Assembly (NCBI RefSeq): GCF_015160855.1
Contig: NZ_CP063373.1
Span: 6,262,001-6,326,000 of the forward strand
DNA length: 64,000 bases
Source: Streptomyces ferrugineus
Lineage (GTDB): Bacteria > Actinomycetota > Actinomycetes > Streptomycetales > Streptomycetaceae
Direction of reading: 5' to 3'
The number at the start of each line of letters is the position of its first letter. Positions within the stretch are counted from its first letter, which is position 1. The position numbers were made by a program, and so were the translations under genes. Positions 27,827 through 37,660 of this stretch are shown here, piece by piece. Under the pieces are notes generated by a model. That model was not told the origin of the DNA and made no database searches. It was given only the letters and a program-made list of their open reading frames with translations.

Positions 27827-28750
27827 TCAGCCGATGCCGACGCCCTTGGAGCGGAGGTAGGCGACCGGGTCCACGTCCGAGCCGTAGTCCGGCGAGGTGC
27901 GGATCTCGAAGTGCAGGTGCGGCCCGGTCACGTTGCCGGTCGCGCCGGAGAGGCCGACCTGCTGGCCCGCGGTCACGGTCTGGCCCGCCGAGACGGAGAG
28001 CGAGGACAGGTGGGCGTACTGCGCGTAGTGGCCGTCCTCGAGCTGGATGACGACCTGGTTGCCGTAGGCGCCGCCCCAGCCGGCCGAGACGACGGTGCCC
28101 GCGCCGACCGCCTTGAGCGAGGTGCCGGTCGCGGCGGCGAAGTCGACGCCGGTGTGGTAGCCGCTGGACCACATGCTGCCCGCCACCTTGTATCCGGTGC
28201 CGAGGGAGGCGCCGGCCAGGGGGGCGGAGAAGCCCTTGACGGCGCCGGTCTCGGCGGCCGTGGTCGTCTTCGCGGCGGACTTCGAGGCGTTCGAGTCCTT
28301 CGAGGAGGACTTCGAAGAGGAAGACGGCGCGGAGGACGAGGACTTGGGGGTGCTCGTCGTGGCCTTCTTGCCGCCGATCGTGAGCTTGAGGCCGGGGTGG
28401 ATCAGCGCCGGGTCGTCGCCGACGGCCGCACGGTTGTCGGCGTAGAGCCGCTTCCAGCCACCGCTGACGTTCTGGTCGTCGGCGATCTTCGCGAGGTAGT
28501 CGCCGGCCTTCACCGAATAGGTCCGCACGGCGTTCTTCTTCTCGGGCGCGGCCTTCTTCTCGACGGTCTTCTGACCGGCGACCGGAAGGGACTGAACGGC
28601 CTTTTCCGAAACGGACTGCGAGGGAGCGGCGTGGGCGCCGGTGGCCCCCATGAGCGGAAGAGCGAGAGCGGCGCCACCGGTTCCGGCGACGGCGATGGAT
28701 CGAGTGAAGCGCAGGGACTTCGGACGGCGGTGCTTACCCTTCGCGGGCAT
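27827..28750 (-). CDS. Secreted LysM-M23 peptidoglycan endopeptidase
   Basis: 307 residues from ATG 28750 (GAGAGGA site). A basic N-end and hydrophobic core (SIAVAGTGGAALALPLMG) end in a signal-peptidase site near AHAAPS. A LysM domain follows (RTYSVKAGDYLAKIADDQNVSGGW to HPGLKLTIG, about 75-125), then a Ser/Lys-rich linker. The M23 LytM domain has the zinc ligands in YHTGVDF and HLHFEIR. It should cut peptide bridges in cell-wall peptidoglycan. Expression is probably under the c-di-AMP riboswitch directly upstream, as for other streptomycete wall hydrolases. Confidence 0.95.
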   Translation of the reverse strand: MPAKGKHRRPKSLRFTRSIAVAGTGGAALALPLMGATGAHAAPSQSVSEKAVQSLPVAGQKTVEKKAAPEKKNAVRTYSVKAGDYLAKIADDQNVSGGWKRLYADNRAAVGDDPALIHPGLKLTIGGKKATTSTPKSSSSAPSSSSKSSSKDSNASKSAAKTTTAAETGAVKGFSAPLAGASLGTGYKVAGSMWSSGYHTGVDFAAATGTSLKAVGAGTVVSAGWGGAYGNQVVIQLEDGHYAQYAHLSSLSVSAGQTVTAGQQVGLSGATGNVTGPHLHFEIRTSPDYGSDVDPVAYLRSKGVGIG

Positions 28751-28763
28751 GGCGAATTCCTCT

Positions 28764-28925
28764 CCGGCGCCTGCGAGGTGAGCTGTCGGGTGCGGGCTGG
28801 AGATGCCCGGCCGCGCCGGAGCGCGACTTGACCCCAAGCCGTTCCGGAGACCGGAACAGGCGGTTGTACCTGTGGGTCCCCCGCTCCTGCCGTGCACGGG
28901 TGAGTCAGCGCGGGATCCGGGCGGC
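28764..28925 (-). promoter_or_regulatory. c-di-AMP (ydaO/yuaA-type) riboswitch
   Basis: On the minus strand the leader shows the ydaO landmarks in order: CGCGCTGACTC, GGAGCGGGGGACCCA (28887-28873), GGCTTGGGGTCAAGTCGCG (28840-28822), then CCCGACAGCTCACCTCGCAG (28792-28773) ending next to the ribosome site. These are the conserved blocks of the class known to bind c-di-AMP and usually to turn expression off. One position differs from the common GGGGTGAA. The exact 5' end is approximate. Confidence 0.85.
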
Positions 28926-29219
28926 GGCAGGATTAGGCGTCCGTCCGGATTGGTGGCGAACGTAAGCGAGGAAGACGCACGGGAACAAGCGAGAGGTTCC
29001 ATCCGAATGCGTTCCTGTTGATCCCCTGTGGGAATTACCGGTCACTGTCCGTAAATCATCGGAGCGTCGCCCGACACAAAGCCCCTTGAAAAGCACATGA
29101 ATTACGTGAACATGACGGGCGACGCACGGTTACGAATATGACGCTCCTCACGTGACGTTGCTCCACCTTCCTTTAGCGCAGAGCGAGTTGGAATGAAGGC
29201 GCCAATTCGGACAGAACCC
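28926..29219. other. Promoter-side region of the riboswitch gene, no CDS
   Basis: About 290 bp with many AT-rich patches, unlike the surroundings. It must contain the transcription start of the M23 peptidase and the 3' end of the galactosidase transcript. I found no convincing -35/-10 pair or terminator, and no reading frame with codon bias. Confidence 0.5.
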
Positions 29220-31289
29220 CTAGATGCGACGGAGGCGAATAACTGCCGCATCAAGGTCGCCGTGCAGACCGGCGCGCAGCCCGTGATGCACCAGTACGGC
29301 CCCTCGGTGAGTTTCGCCCGTTTCAAGGCATTCGTACGATGCTGTCGGGTCGAGGCCGCGCAGCCGCAGGGCCGGCAGGGGCTCACCGAAGCTCTGGGCC
29401 TGGAGCCAGGCGAGGACGACCGTCTCGTCCCCGAGCACGTACTGCACCGCGCTCAGCCCGCCCCGCGGCGGCCGCAGCCGGTAGAGGTCGCCGCGCTGCA
29501 CGAGCGGGCGGATCTCCTTGTACAGCGCCACCCAGTCCCGGGCCTCGGCCAGCTCCTCCTCCGTCCATCGCGACAGGTCGCCGCCGACCCCGAGCACCCC
29601 GGCCATGGCGCTGACGAAGCGGAAGCGCAGGGAGCTGGCGCGGTGGTTGAGCATGGCGTTCGGGCTGTCGGTGACCCAGGCGGCCATGGCACGGGCCGGG
29701 TGGATCTGGCTGTAGCCGTGCTGGATGGCGAGCCGGTCGAGGGGGTCGGTGTTGTCCGAGGTCCACACCTGGTCCGTACGGCTCAGCACGCCGAGGTCGA
29801 TCCGTCCACCGCCGCCCGAGCAGGACTCGAAGGCGACGCCGGGGTGCGCGGCGCGCAGCCGGTCCAGAAGGCCGTACAGGGCGTGCACGTGGTCGACCCA
29901 GAGGCGCTGCGGATACGGCTCACCGGGCCAGCCCGCGTCGGTGAAGCAGCGGTTGAAGTCCCACTTCACATAGTCGATCGGGGCGCTGGTGAGGAGCCCG
30001 TCGAGCTGTTCCCAGAGGTAGTCCTGGACGTCTTCGCGCGCGAGGTTGAGTACGAGCTGATTGCGGAATTCCGTCCGCTTTCGTCCTGGTTGATACTGAA
30101 CCCATTCTGGATGAGCGCGATACAACTCGCTGTCCGGATTGACCATTTCCGGTTCGACCCAGATGCCGAACCGCATCCCGAGCGCGTGCACGTACTCGGC
30201 GAGCGGCTTGAGGCCGGACGGGAAGCGGTCGGGGTTGGGTGTCCAGTCGCCGAGCCCGGCGCGGTCGCTGGTGCGCGTCCCGAACCAGCCGTCGTCGACC
30301 ACGAACAGCTCGACGCCGATGGCCGCGGCGCGCCGCGCGAGCACGCTCTGCTGCTCCTCGGAGATGTCGAACTCCGTCGCCTCCCAGGAGTTGAACAGCA
30401 CCGGCCGGTCCCGGTCGGCGTCGGGGATCACATACGCGCGCTGGTACGCGTGCCACGCCCGGCTCGCCCCGCCGAAGCCGCCGTCGCTCCACAGGCCGGC
30501 GAAGACGGGCGTCGTGAAGGACTCCCCCGCCGCGAGGCGCAGCAGCCCCGAGTCGTCGTGTCCGGCCCCGCCGGTGATCTGCACGCGCGCGTCCGGCAGT
30601 TGGGCCACGGCGATGCGCCAGGACCCGGACCAGCCGAGGGCGCAGCCGTAGACCTCGCCGCGCTCCTCGGTGGCGTCCGTGTCGAGCGCGACCCAGGGGA
30701 GGTGCTGGTGGCCGGTGTGACCGCGGCGGCTGCCGATGACCTTCTCACCGCGGGTGAGCGGGGCCTGCGCCAGCCGGGACTCCGCGCCCCAGCGGCCGTG
30801 CAGCTGGGACAGCCGCCAGTCCTCCCGGTCGGGCAGCGTCCAGGTGGCCGAGTCGGCGCGCAGCAGCTCCAGGGCGCGTCCCTGGTTGTGCAGAGTCACC
30901 CAGCGCTCGATCACGTCCCCGCGCATCCGATAGTGCAGGGTGACGTTCAGCCCGTCGTCACAGAAGCGCAGCCGCAGTTCGTCACCCTCGGTCTCGTACC
31001 GCTCGAAACCCCACTCGGTGCCGCGCCGCTCCTCGGTGCGCACGGACAGGGCGGGCCGTACGAAGCGGGGGCCGCCCTCGACCGGGTACTCCTCGCGTCC
31101 GTCGAGCGGGGACTCGAAGGGCCGGTACTCCGGCAGCGGGCGTACGGCGAGGGCCTCGGCGTCGGCCAGCGCGATCCGGGGGCCCCAGTGGAGGTGCAGC
31201 AGCTCGTCGGCGTCGGTGAGATGGACGGCGTAGCTGCTGGTCGGCCCGGTCAGGAGCCAGGTACGGCCGTTGTCGGAGATCTCCAGCAT
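29220..31289 (-). CDS. Alpha-galactosidase, glycoside hydrolase family 36
   Basis: 689 residues from ATG 31289, typical for GH36. An N-terminal beta-sandwich (1-290) precedes the catalytic barrel, which opens with VLFNSWEATEF. The nucleophile Asp is in DYVKWDFNRCF and the acid/base Asp in WTSDNTDPLDRL; ELFVVDDGWFGTR and FGIWVEPEMVNPDSEL are further family signatures. It removes terminal alpha-galactose from melibiose/raffinose-type sugars. There is no signal peptide, so imported oligosaccharides are the likely substrate, although no transporter is adjacent. Confidence 0.95.
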   Translation of the reverse strand: MLEISDNGRTWLLTGPTSSYAVHLTDADELLHLHWGPRIALADAEALAVRPLPEYRPFESPLDGREEYPVEGGPRFVRPALSVRTEERRGTEWGFERYETEGDELRLRFCDDGLNVTLHYRMRGDVIERWVTLHNQGRALELLRADSATWTLPDREDWRLSQLHGRWGAESRLAQAPLTRGEKVIGSRRGHTGHQHLPWVALDTDATEERGEVYGCALGWSGSWRIAVAQLPDARVQITGGAGHDDSGLLRLAAGESFTTPVFAGLWSDGGFGGASRAWHAYQRAYVIPDADRDRPVLFNSWEATEFDISEEQQSVLARRAAAIGVELFVVDDGWFGTRTSDRAGLGDWTPNPDRFPSGLKPLAEYVHALGMRFGIWVEPEMVNPDSELYRAHPEWVQYQPGRKRTEFRNQLVLNLAREDVQDYLWEQLDGLLTSAPIDYVKWDFNRCFTDAGWPGEPYPQRLWVDHVHALYGLLDRLRAAHPGVAFESCSGGGGRIDLGVLSRTDQVWTSDNTDPLDRLAIQHGYSQIHPARAMAAWVTDSPNAMLNHRASSLRFRFVSAMAGVLGVGGDLSRWTEEELAEARDWVALYKEIRPLVQRGDLYRLRPPRGGLSAVQYVLGDETVVLAWLQAQSFGEPLPALRLRGLDPTASYECLETGETHRGAVLVHHGLRAGLHGDLDAAVIRLRRI

Positions 31290-31469
31290 CAAGCCCCCAC
31301 AGAGACGAACAGGTGCGATCAAGTACCAACATCATCAAGGGCCGCACGCCCTCAAGGCAACGCCTGTGGACAACTCATTGGCCCTGGAAGCCATGTCGTA
31401 TGGTCGAGAGCGCACCCCGTCGGCCGCACCGCCGAGCCGCGCCGCCGGGGCCGACCGGGAGGAGCCCCC

Positions 31470-32267
31470 GTGACGCAGCAGATCCCGTCGACCGAGCCCG
31501 AACTGGCCGGGGTTCGCAACTTCCGTGATGTGGGCGGACTTCCCACCGTGGACGGACGACGGGTGCGGCACGGAGTGCTGTTCCGCAGCGGCCACCTCGC
31601 CCACGCGACCGAGGAGGACGCGTCCTTCCTCGGCTCCCTGGGCCTGCACACGATCTTCGACTTCCGCAACGCGGCCGACCAGAAGCTGGAGGGGCCGGAC
31701 GTCGAGCTGCCGGGCGTGCGCAATGTGAACCTCCCGCTGTCCGACCCGGCGGACGGCGCGGAGTTCTGGAAGATGGTCCGCGACGGCGACCTCGACCAAC
31801 TGCGCGAGATACTGGCCGACGGCAAGGGCGCGAACCGGATGATCGTCTCCTACCGCTCGATCATCAAGGAGCGCACCTCCGAGCACTCCCACGTGCTGCA
31901 CTCCCTCGCGGAGGACAGCGTGCCGGCTCTGATGCACTGCGCGGCCGGCAAGGACCGCGCGGGCCTGTCCATCGCCGTGACGCTGCTCGCCCTCGGTGTG
32001 GAGCGTGAGGCGATCGTCACCGACTACCTGGAGTCCAACGCCAAGCACCGCCGCTACAAGGTGCGCCGCAGCGGCACTGACGCCTCCGCGTACTCGCCCG
32101 AGGTCATGGAGCTGCTCAGCCCGCTGTTCGACGCGCGCGCCGAATACCTGACCGCGGCCTTCGAGACGATCGAGGAGACATGGGGCGGCGTCGACACCTA
32201 CCTGGAGCAGGGTCTGCGGGTGACCCAGCAGACCCGGGAACTCCTGCGGGAGCGCCTGCTCGACTGA
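31470..32267 (+). CDS. Tyrosine-protein phosphatase (PtpB-like)
   Basis: 265 residues. The signature loop HCAAGKDRAG (Cys nucleophile, Arg of HCx5R) lies around 150, with the Lys/Asp (KDR) typical of the mycobacterial PtpB/IphP branch that also accepts phosphoinositides. The N-terminal ELAGVRNFRDVGGLPTVDGRRVRHGVLFRSGHL is diagnostic. The start is GTG 31470 with GGAGGAG before it. It is cytosolic with no signal peptide, divergent from the galactosidase. Substrates are unknown. Confidence 0.92.
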   Translation: MTQQIPSTEPELAGVRNFRDVGGLPTVDGRRVRHGVLFRSGHLAHATEEDASFLGSLGLHTIFDFRNAADQKLEGPDVELPGVRNVNLPLSDPADGAEFWKMVRDGDLDQLREILADGKGANRMIVSYRSIIKERTSEHSHVLHSLAEDSVPALMHCAAGKDRAGLSIAVTLLALGVEREAIVTDYLESNAKHRRYKVRRSGTDASAYSPEVMELLSPLFDARAEYLTAAFETIEETWGGVDTYLEQGLRVTQQTRELLRERLLD

Positions 32268-32294
32268 CGTCCGGCGGCCACCGCGCGCCCGCGC

Positions 32295-32414
32295 CTACTT
32301 CGCGCCCGCCTCGAACAGGAAGTAGACGAAGGCCGCGAAGAGGTGCCCCACCGCGATGTAGATGATCAGCCGCACCCACAGGGCGCGCGGGAACTTCTCC
32401 TCCATGCCGCTCAT
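32295..32414 (-). CDS. Small membrane protein, DUF6126-like
   Basis: 39 residues: MSGMEEKFPRALWVRL followed by one membrane helix (IIYIAVGHLFAAFVYFLF) and a short EAGAK tail. The ATG overlaps the TGA stop of the XRE-cupin gene by four bases, so the two are translationally coupled. I recall this as the DUF6126 type found beside XRE regulators in Streptomyces. It may be a membrane output or anchor of that regulator. Function unknown. Confidence 0.82.
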   Translation of the reverse strand: MSGMEEKFPRALWVRLIIYIAVGHLFAAFVYFLFEAGAK

Positions 32415-33052
32415 GGCGTCTCTCCAGGAGTGTGGCCCAGGCACAGGGTGGCCGTGGGGCTCTGCAACAGGGTGTGGACGAACAGCAGCTCCACCCCGCC
32501 CTCGTCCTGGGCGGCGATGCGGTGCGGGGTGAGCGAGTCGAAGTGCGCGCTGTCGCCGGGCGCGAGCCGGTGCGCGGTGTCCCCGAGGCGCAGCCGCAGG
32601 CGCCCCTTGAGGACGTAGAGCCACTCCTCGCCGGGATGCACCCGCACGATGTCGCCCTGCGAGCCGTACGGCACATGGACGCGCAGCGCCTGCATCCCGC
32701 GGCCCGGCGCCCCCGCCTGCCAGTACGTCCAGCCGCCGGCCGCGGTCGGTTCCATGTCGCCGGCCCGCACGACGGCGTCCCGGTCGGCGACCCTCTCGCC
32801 GAGCAGCTCGGAGACCGTCGTACCGTAGATACGCGCCAGCGCGAGCAGCATCGGCAGCGAGGGCTGGCGCTGCCCCGTCTCCAGTCGGGAGAGGTGTGCG
32901 GGCGACAGCCCGGCGGCGCGGGCGGCCGCCTCCAGAGTGAGGGCCGCCCGGCGACGCAGGGCCCGGAGCTGGGGCGCGACGACGGGCAGGGCCTCGGCGG
33001 GCACCGCCGAATCGCCCTCGGGCTCGTTCTCGGGAGAGCTCATGCTCTCCAT
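32411..33052 (-). CDS. XRE-family regulator with cupin domain
   Basis: 213 residues from ATG 33052 (a second ATG at 33043 is possible). The helix-turn-helix is QLRALRRRAALTLEAAARAAGLSPAHLSRLETGQRQPSLPMLL (about 28-70). The C-terminal cupin has GEEWLYVLKGRLRLRLGD, LAPGDSAHFDSLTPH and LLFVHT. Two 15-bp palindromes sit just upstream, spaced exactly 20 bp apart, which implies cooperative dimer binding and autorepression. The 39-residue membrane protein is coupled downstream. The ligand is unknown; polyamines bind similar PuuR-like proteins. Confidence 0.92.
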   Translation of the reverse strand: MESMSSPENEPEGDSAVPAEALPVVAPQLRALRRRAALTLEAAARAAGLSPAHLSRLETGQRQPSLPMLLALARIYGTTVSELLGERVADRDAVVRAGDMEPTAAGGWTYWQAGAPGRGMQALRVHVPYGSQGDIVRVHPGEEWLYVLKGRLRLRLGDTAHRLAPGDSAHFDSLTPHRIAAQDEGGVELLFVHTLLQSPTATLCLGHTPGETP

Positions 33053-33064
33053 TCAGCCGGAGGC

Positions 33065-33099
33065 TTGCCTCTGCGGCAAATTTCTTGCCTCAGAGGCAA
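33065..33099. promoter_or_regulatory. Twin palindromic operators of the XRE-cupin gene
   Basis: Box 2, TTGCCTCAGAGGCAA (33085-33099), is a perfect 7-1-7 palindrome. Box 1, TTGCCTCTGCGGCAA (33065-33079), shares the same outer bases with one changed pair. Start-to-start distance is 20 bp, two turns of the helix, on the same face. They lie 13-47 bp before the XRE start. Confidence 0.8.
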
Positions 33100-33129
33100 A
33101 AAACCAGGCAGCCCCGGCTCGGCCCATGT

Positions 33130-34515
33130 CTACCTGTTGGCGACCGCCTGCTTGATCAGCGTCTTGCCGAAGTCCCACATCAGCCCGCCCCCACTGTGCG
33201 CGTCGTCCATCACATCGGTGAAGGCGTCGACGAACCGGTCCACCTCCCGCTCCCCGATGATCAGCGGCGGGATCAGCTTGATCACCTCCAGGTGGTCGCC
33301 GGAGACCTGGGTGAGGATCCGGTGCCGCCGCAGCAGCGGTACGACGACCATCTGCGCGAACAGGCCCTTGCGCGCGGCCTGCAACATGGTCCAGCGGCTC
33401 CGCAGCCGCAGCGAGTCGGGGCGGCCGAACTCGATGCCGATCATCAGGCCCCGGCCGCGGACGTCGGCGAGCAGTTCGTACTTGTCGATGAGCGCCGCCA
33501 ACCGCGACTTCAGCTGCTCCCCGGTCGCGCGGGCGTTGGCGACGATCTGCTCGTTCTCCAGCACGGACAGGACCGCGAGCCCGGCGGCCATGGCCTGCGC
33601 GTTGGACCCGAAGCTCGCCGAGTGGACCAGCACGCGGTCCATGGACGAGTAGACCTTCTTGAAGATCCAGTCCTTGCCGAGGGTGGCGCCCACCGGCACA
33701 TAGCCCCCGGAGAGCGCCTTGGCCACGCACACCAGGTCCGGCTCGACACCGTCCTCGTGCTGGTAGGCGTAGAAGTCGCCGGTCCGGCCAAGGCCGGTCT
33801 GCACCTCGTCGGCGATGAGCAGCGCCTTGTGCCGGTGCAGCAGTTCCTGGGCGGCCCGCAGATAGCCGGGCGGCGCCGCGTGCACGCCCTTGCCCTGGAT
33901 CGGCTCGACGATCAGGGCGGCCACGTCGCCCCTCTTCAACTCGCGTGCCAGGGCGTCGAGATCGCCGAGCGGTACGGCCGTGTCGGGCAGCAGCGGGGCG
34001 AAGCCGTCGCGGAAACCGGACTCGCCGTTGACCGACAGGGAGCCGGTGGTCAGCCCGTGGAAGGCGTGGTCGCAGTACAGCACCCGCGGTCTCCCGGTGA
34101 CGAACCGCGCGAACTTCAGCGCGGTCTCCACCGCCTCCGTCCCGCTGTTGCCGAAGAACACCCGGTCCAGATGCGGGCTGTGCGCGAGCAGCCGCTCCGC
34201 CAGCAGCCCGGGCAGCGGCTGGCAGTCGAAGCGGGTGAGGTCGGCGAGAGAGGCGTCCAGGACGTCGTGCAGCGCCTTGCGGACGACGGGGTGGTGGCGC
34301 CCCAGGCCCATCACCCCGAACCCGGCGAGCATGTCCAGGTAGTCGTCGCCGTCCGCGTCCCAGAAGTACGCGCCCTCGGCCCGCTCGTAGACCTTGTCGA
34401 AGCCGATGGTGTGCAGCATGCGCGGGAGCTGGTGGTTGAGGTACCTGCTGTGCAGCTCGTAGCGCTCGGCTCCGCGCTCGGCGAGGAGGTGGCCGAGATC
34501 GAACTCCGTGGTCAT
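33130..34515 (-). CDS. hpnO: Hopanoid-cluster class III aminotransferase (HpnO-type)
   Basis: 461 residues. It is a PLP class III aminotransferase: [16 protein letters not shown] for phosphate binding, [14 protein letters not shown], and the Schiff-base lysine in [19 protein letters not shown]. It is the last gene of the hopanoid operon and overlaps dxs by ATGA. In hopanoid producers this enzyme is thought to turn a ribosyl/formyl-hopane side chain into aminobacteriohopanetriol. The annotation rests on family plus context; ornithine/acetylornithine activity is less likely here. Confidence 0.85.
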   Translation of the reverse strand: MTTEFDLGHLLAERGAERYELHSRYLNHQLPRMLHTIGFDKVYERAEGAYFWDADGDDYLDMLAGFGVMGLGRHHPVVRKALHDVLDASLADLTRFDCQPLPGLLAERLLAHSPHLDRVFFGNSGTEAVETALKFARFVTGRPRVLYCDHAFHGLTTGSLSVNGESGFRDGFAPLLPDTAVPLGDLDALARELKRGDVAALIVEPIQGKGVHAAPPGYLRAAQELLHRHKALLIADEVQTGLGRTGDFYAYQHEDGVEPDLVCVAKALSGGYVPVGATLGKDWIFKKVYSSMDRVLVHSASFGSNAQAMAAGLAVLSVLENEQIVANARATGEQLKSRLAALIDKYELLADVRGRGLMIGIEFGRPDSLRLRSRWTMLQAARKGLFAQMVVVPLLRRHRILTQVSGDHLEVIKLIPPLIIGEREVDRFVDAFTDVMDDAHSGGGLMWDFGKTLIKQAVANR

Positions 34516-36449
34516 TCGGCCTTCTCCTTGACCGGCACGACAGCACCCTGTTCAGGGTCGGCCAGGCCCTCCTCGGCCTCCTTGAGAGCGAGGCTCGCGC
34601 TGATCCGTCCGGCGACCTCCACGGGGGTGAGCCCGATGTCGGCCAGCACCTCGCCCCGCTTGGCGTGCGCGAGGAACTGCTCCGGGATGCCGAACCGCCG
34701 TACGGGCACGTCGACATCGGCGTCGCCCAGCGCCAGCGCCACGGCGGCGCCCACGCCGGACGCGCGGCTGTTGTCCTCCACGACGGCCACCAGCCGGTGC
34801 TGTGCGGCGAGGGGCGGGAGCGCGGGGTCGACCGGCTTGATCCAACGCGGGTCGACCACCGTGCAGTCGATGCCGCGGGCCTGGAGCAGCTCGGCGGCCT
34901 GGAGGCACACGGGAGCCATCACACCGACGGCGACGAGCAGGACGTCCGGCTCACCGGCGTCGCGGCGCAGCACGTCAAGGCCGCCCACCCGGTCGACCGC
35001 CGGGATCGTCGGGCCCACCGACTCCTTCGGGAACCGCACGAGGGTCGGCGCGTCGTCGCAGGCCACGGCCTCGCGCAGCTGGGCCCGCAGCTGGTCGGCG
35101 TCGCGGGGCGCGGCGATCCTGAGGCCGGGGACGACCTGGAGGATCGACATGTCCCACATGCCGTTGTGGGAGGCGCCGTCGGCGCCGGTGACGCCGGCGC
35201 GGTCCAGGACGAAGGTCACCCCGCAGCGGTGCAGCGCGACGTCCATCAGCAACTGGTCGAAGGCGCGGTTCAGGAACGTGGCGTAGATCGCGACGACCGG
35301 GTGCAGCCCGCCCGTGGCGAGCCCCGCCGCCGACACGGCCGCGTGCTGCTCGGCGATCCCGACGTCCCAGACCCGGTCCGGGAACCGCTCCGCGAACTTG
35401 CCGAGCCCGACCGGGTGCAGCATGGCCGCCGTGATCGCCACGACGTCCTCCCGCTCCTGGCCGATCCGCACGATCTCGTCGCCGAACACCGACGTCCAGG
35501 ACGGCCCACCCGACGGCGCGAGCGGCTCGCAGGTCAGCGGGTCCATCACGCCGACGGTGTGGAAGTGGTCCTCCTCGTGGGCGAGGGCGGGTTCGTAGCC
35601 GCGCCCCTTCTCCGTGAGGCAGTGGATCAGCACCGGCCCGTGGAAGCGCTTGGCCCGCCGCAGCGCGGACTCGACGGCCCCGATGTCATGGCCGTCGATC
35701 GGGCCGACGTACTTCAGGCCCAGGTCCTCGAACATGCCCTGCGGCGCGAAGGCGTCCTTGAACCCCTTCTTCGCGCCGTGCAGGGACTCGTAGATCGTGC
35801 TGCCCACGAGCGGGGTCCGCAGCAGTACGTCCTTGCCCCAGGCCAGGACCTTCTCGTAGCTGTCGGTGGTGCGCAGGGTCGCGAGGTGGTTCGCCAGGCC
35901 CCCGATGGTCGGCGCGTACGACCGCTCGTTGTCGTTGACGACGATGATCAGCGGCCGGTCCTTGGCCGCCGCGATGTTGTTCAGCGCCTCCCAGGCCATG
36001 CCGCCGGTCAGCGCCCCGTCGCCGATCACCGCGACGACGTGCCCCTTCTCCCCCTGCACCTGACGGGCCTTGGCGAGCCCGTCCGCCCAGCCGAGCGCGG
36101 TGGAGGCGTGGCTGTTCTCGACGATGTCGTGCTCGGACTCCTCGCGCGAGGGGTAGCCGGACAGGCCGCCCTTGCCGCGCAGCTTGGAGAAGTCCTGACG
36201 TCCCGTCAGCAGCTTGTGTACGTAGCTCTGGTGACCGGTGTCCCAGACGATGCGGTCGACCGGCGACTCGAAGACCCGGTGGAGCGCGATGGAGAGTTCC
36301 ACCACGCCCAGGTTGGGCCCGAGATGTCCGCCGGTCCTGGCGACCGCGTGCACCAGGAACTCCCTGATCTCGTCGGACAGTTCACCGAGTTCCGCCTCGG
36401 ACAGCGCTTTCAGGTCGCGCGGTCCCCGGATGCTCTCCAGAATCGTCAC
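34512..36449 (-). CDS. dxs: 1-deoxy-D-xylulose-5-phosphate synthase
   Basis: 645 residues, full length. The thiamine-diphosphate enzyme joins pyruvate and glyceraldehyde-3-phosphate, the first MEP step. Seen: [20 protein letters not shown] motif [16 protein letters not shown] with the IVVNDN close, the catalytic Glu region [20 protein letters not shown], and a C-terminal transketolase domain. GTG start with GAGGGGG eight bases before. It lies 31 bp behind ispG, so hopanoid synthesis carries its own precursor supply. A second housekeeping dxs elsewhere in the genome is likely but not visible here. Confidence 0.97.
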   Translation of the reverse strand: MTILESIRGPRDLKALSEAELGELSDEIREFLVHAVARTGGHLGPNLGVVELSIALHRVFESPVDRIVWDTGHQSYVHKLLTGRQDFSKLRGKGGLSGYPSREESEHDIVENSHASTALGWADGLAKARQVQGEKGHVVAVIGDGALTGGMAWEALNNIAAAKDRPLIIVVNDNERSYAPTIGGLANHLATLRTTDSYEKVLAWGKDVLLRTPLVGSTIYESLHGAKKGFKDAFAPQGMFEDLGLKYVGPIDGHDIGAVESALRRAKRFHGPVLIHCLTEKGRGYEPALAHEEDHFHTVGVMDPLTCEPLAPSGGPSWTSVFGDEIVRIGQEREDVVAITAAMLHPVGLGKFAERFPDRVWDVGIAEQHAAVSAAGLATGGLHPVVAIYATFLNRAFDQLLMDVALHRCGVTFVLDRAGVTGADGASHNGMWDMSILQVVPGLRIAAPRDADQLRAQLREAVACDDAPTLVRFPKESVGPTIPAVDRVGGLDVLRRDAGEPDVLLVAVGVMAPVCLQAAELLQARGIDCTVVDPRWIKPVDPALPPLAAQHRLVAVVEDNSRASGVGAAVALALGDADVDVPVRRFGIPEQFLAHAKRGEVLADIGLTPVEVAGRISASLALKEAEEGLADPEQGAVVPVKEKAE

Positions 36450-36480
36450 GCTCGGGCCCCCTCTCGGTCCGTGCCTTGCT

Positions 36481-37656
36481 TCAGTTCACAGTCACTGCCG
36501 GTTTCCCCGTGACGGTGGGGGCGCCCGATGCGGCCCCGTCCTGTTCCATCTGCTCGGCGATCTTCATCGCCTCGTCGATCAGGGTCTCGACGATCTTCGA
36601 CTCGGGGACGGTCTTGACGACCTCGCCCTTGACGAAGATCTGCCCCTTGCCGTTGCCGGAGGCGACCCCCAGATCCGCCTCTCGCGCCTCCCCGGGGCCG
36701 TTGACGACACAGCCCATGACGGCTACCCGCAACGGCACTTCCATGCCCTCCAAGCCGGCCGTGACCTCGTCGGCCAGCTTGTAGACGTCGACCTGGGCAC
36801 GCCCGCACGACGGGCAGGAGACGATCTCCAGCCGCCGCTGCCTGAGGTTCAGCGACTGAAGGATCTGGATGCCGACCTTGACCTCCTCGGCGGGCGGGGC
36901 GCTCAGGGACACCCGGATGGTGTCGCCGATGCCCTGCGACAGCAGCGCGCCGAAGGCGACGGCCGACTTGATCGTGCCCTGGAAGGCGGGACCGGCCTCG
37001 GTGACCCCGAGGTGCAGCGGGTAGTCGCACTGGGCGGCGAGTTGCTGGTACGCCTCGATCATGATCACCGGGTCGTTGTGCTTCACCGAGATCTTGATGT
37101 CCCGGAAGTCGTGCTCCTCGAAGAGCGACGCCTCCCACAGCGCGCTCTCCACGAGCGCCTCCGGCGTCGCCTTGCCGTACTTCTGCAGCAGCCGCTTGTC
37201 CAGCGAGCCGGCGTTGACGCCGATCCGGATCGGCGTGCCGTGGTCCTTCGCGGCCCGCGCGATCTCCTTGACCTTGTCGTCGAACTGCTTGATGTTCCCG
37301 GGATTCACCCGTACGGCCGCACAGCCCGCCTCGATCGCGGCGAACACGTACTTGGGCTGGAAGTGGATGTCCGCGATCACCGGGATCTGGGACTTGCGGG
37401 CGATCGTCGCGAGCGCGTCGGCGTCGTCCTGCGTCGGACAGGCCACGCGCACGATCTGGCAGCCGGAGGCCGTGAGCTCGGCGATCTGCTGCAGAGTGGC
37501 GCCGATGTCGGACGTACGGGTCGTCGTCATCGACTGCACCGAGACCGGGGCACCGCCCCCGACCGCCACCGGGCCGACATGGATCTGCCGTGACACACGC
37601 CGCTCGGCGATCGGCCGGACCGGTACCTCGGGGACGCCCAAGGGGATGGCGGTCAT
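36481..37656 (-). CDS. ispG: 4-hydroxy-3-methylbut-2-enyl diphosphate synthase (flavodoxin)
   Basis: 391 residues, the usual bacterial length. The [4Fe-4S] enzyme reduces MEcPP to HMBPP in the penultimate MEP step. The N-end has [22 protein letters not shown] and the TIM barrel has [14 protein letters not shown]. The cluster cysteines are in [15 protein letters not shown] and [13 protein letters not shown]. It begins four bases after hpnH ends and runs into dxs, inside the hopanoid operon. Confidence 0.97.
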   Translation of the reverse strand: MTAIPLGVPEVPVRPIAERRVSRQIHVGPVAVGGGAPVSVQSMTTTRTSDIGATLQQIAELTASGCQIVRVACPTQDDADALATIARKSQIPVIADIHFQPKYVFAAIEAGCAAVRVNPGNIKQFDDKVKEIARAAKDHGTPIRIGVNAGSLDKRLLQKYGKATPEALVESALWEASLFEEHDFRDIKISVKHNDPVIMIEAYQQLAAQCDYPLHLGVTEAGPAFQGTIKSAVAFGALLSQGIGDTIRVSLSAPPAEEVKVGIQILQSLNLRQRRLEIVSCPSCGRAQVDVYKLADEVTAGLEGMEVPLRVAVMGCVVNGPGEAREADLGVASGNGKGQIFVKGEVVKTVPESKIVETLIDEAMKIAEQMEQDGAASGAPTVTGKPAVTVN

Positions 37657-37660
37657 GACG

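Noticed and set aside
29193..31469. A long plus-strand N-terminal extension of the tyrosine phosphatase frame
   Set aside because: It runs antisense through the whole alpha-galactosidase gene; the GTG at 31470 with GGAGGAG gives a standard-length phosphatase.
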